From assembly GCF_029223485.1 (NCBI RefSeq), contig NZ_JARHTP010000004.1, forward strand, positions 124,001 through 188,000: a DNA stretch of 64,000 bases. The letters run 5' to 3'. A model generated the notes under the pieces. It worked only from the letters and a program-made list of their open reading frames with translations. It had not been told where the DNA came from and did no database searches. Shown one piece after another: positions 63,350 to 64,000 of the stretch (its first letter is position 1; each line of letters opens with the position of its first letter). The position numbers were made by a program, and so were the translations under genes. This stretch comes from Streptomyces coacervatus (lineage in GTDB: Bacteria > Actinomycetota > Actinomycetes > Streptomycetales > Streptomycetaceae).

Positions 63350-64000
63350 TCACGGACCGTCAACCCGGCGGCGCTGGTAGGCGAGTTCAGCCATCTCGTA
63401 GAACTTCCACATGGCGCCCCCAGTCGCGGTTCCCATCATTCGGGATTCGCGTGACCGCTCCCAGAACTCGCGGATGATGTCGCTGCGGAACAGCAGGAAC
63501 ATGCTCGCTTCAACCTCGTCCGTCGATGTGTAGTTCACCGTGTACGCCATATAATGGAACGAAATGATCAGATTGGCGTACAGGAACTGCTTCCTCTTCT
63601 CCTCGGAGATGTCGGGCCCCCACCCCGGCCATACAGCAGCCAGCGCAGGATCGTCGATCGCGGCACTCAACAGAGCTTGATGCTGCTCCCGCACGGCCGC
63701 CTCGGCCATTCGCTGTGCGCACTCGTTGTTTATGCGCGCGTACTCGCTCTGCGACATCACCTCATTCAGCTGTGCGTCGAGCAACTCCCGCTGCATCTGT
63801 GTCTCTTGACGTTGCTGATGGAACGTCCGGACCATGAAGACGAGCACGATCATCGAGGTCACACCGGCTGCCGCCCCGAACGCCTGCCCCGCGTTGCCGC
63901 TTTGCGGAGACTGCAGTCCCGGTACGCGCACCAGAAACACAGTGACCAGAATCGAAGCGACGCAGGCCGCCACGACCAAAGCGGACGCGGCGGCCAGTTC
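63350..64000 (-). CDS. DUF6082-like membrane-anchored protein (partial, 5' end outside window)
   Basis: At least 217 residues; the frame is open to the window edge, so the start is not seen. Two hydrophobic segments (VVAACVASILVTVFLVRV and FGAAAGVTSMIVLVFMVRTF) are followed by a helical cytoplasmic region with QETQMQRELLDAQLNEVM and the conserved LYANLIISFHYMAYTVNY and FWERSR stretches typical of Streptomyces DUF6082 proteins. The role is unknown. Confidence 0.6.
   Translation of the reverse strand, partial: ELAAASALVVAACVASILVTVFLVRVPGLQSPQSGNAGQAFGAAAGVTSMIVLVFMVRTFHQQRQETQMQRELLDAQLNEVMSQSEYARINNECAQRMAEAAVREQHQALLSAAIDDPALAAVWPGWGPDISEEKRKQFLYANLIISFHYMAYTVNYTSTDEVEASMFLLFRSDIIREFWERSRESRMMGTATGGAMWKFYEMAELAYQRRRVDGP

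Overview
The window is high-GC actinobacterial DNA and almost certainly Streptomyces. The signs are heavy GTG/TTG start use, 4-bp stop/start overlaps inside operons, and gene families typical of that genus. No rRNA, tRNA or CRISPR array was seen. The gene at each window edge is cut.

Region 1 (1-17.2 kb) is an L-rhamnose locus. In order it holds the end of a sugar ABC-transporter ATPase, an L-rhamnose isomerase (rhaI copy 1), a short unrelated insert (broken methyltransferase, YCII protein, LysR regulator, NmrA-like reductase), a GH78 alpha-L-rhamnosidase coupled to an MFS transporter, a second rhaI, a fused rhamnulose-1-phosphate aldolase/lactaldehyde dehydrogenase, rhamnulokinase, and lutABC for lactate oxidation. 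Together these could take rhamnosides to dihydroxyacetone phosphate and pyruvate. Four 12-bp palindromes of the form TGAAACGWTTCA sit just downstream of four TTGACR promoters and define the regulon; the cognate (LacI-type) regulator is not in the window. The two rhaI genes share an 843-bp nearly identical core inside diverged ends, which suggests gene conversion.

Region 2 (17.2-31.9 kb) is mixed: an orphan glycine-betaine-type ABC ATPase with Lys-to-Arg in its Walker A motif, two small tandem repeats, unknown proteins, a TetR/MoxR/VWA-protein module, a cupin, a SnoaL-like protein, a PLP lyase with a YheO/DauR regulator and a tidy operator, a CoiA-like nuclease, a PucR regulator, and the decayed remains of a glycosyltransferase cluster (29.3-31.9 kb).

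Region 3 (31.9-47.6 kb) holds a lysine-catabolic operon (lysine 6-aminotransferase, semialdehyde dehydrogenase, fused E1 2-oxoacid dehydrogenase) behind an 8-11-8 inverted repeat. It continues with a secreted phosphodiesterase, an AraC-divergent MBL/SDR pair, an HxlR-peroxiredoxin fusion divergent from a probable second enolase, a CoA-transferase, and a MarR-regulated drug exporter.

Region 4 (47.6-58.3 kb) is an accessory, decaying segment lying between a pirin 3' fragment and an intact pirin gene in the same orientation. It contains an internally deleted IS3 element with its terminal repeats, a NucA/NucB fragment, a frameshifted SMI1/KNR4 gene, an intact TetR/hydrolase pair sharing a perfect 37-bp palindrome, a deleted IS481 transposase, a deleted response regulator, an intact two-component system with a COG4705 membrane protein, an IS630 tail and a broken endonuclease VII gene.

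Region 5 (58.3-64 kb) holds pirin divergent from two overlapping MarR-type regulators, a TPR protein, a strong terminator, a PepSY membrane protein, an accessory peptide deformylase, and a small unknown protein beside a DUF6082 protein.
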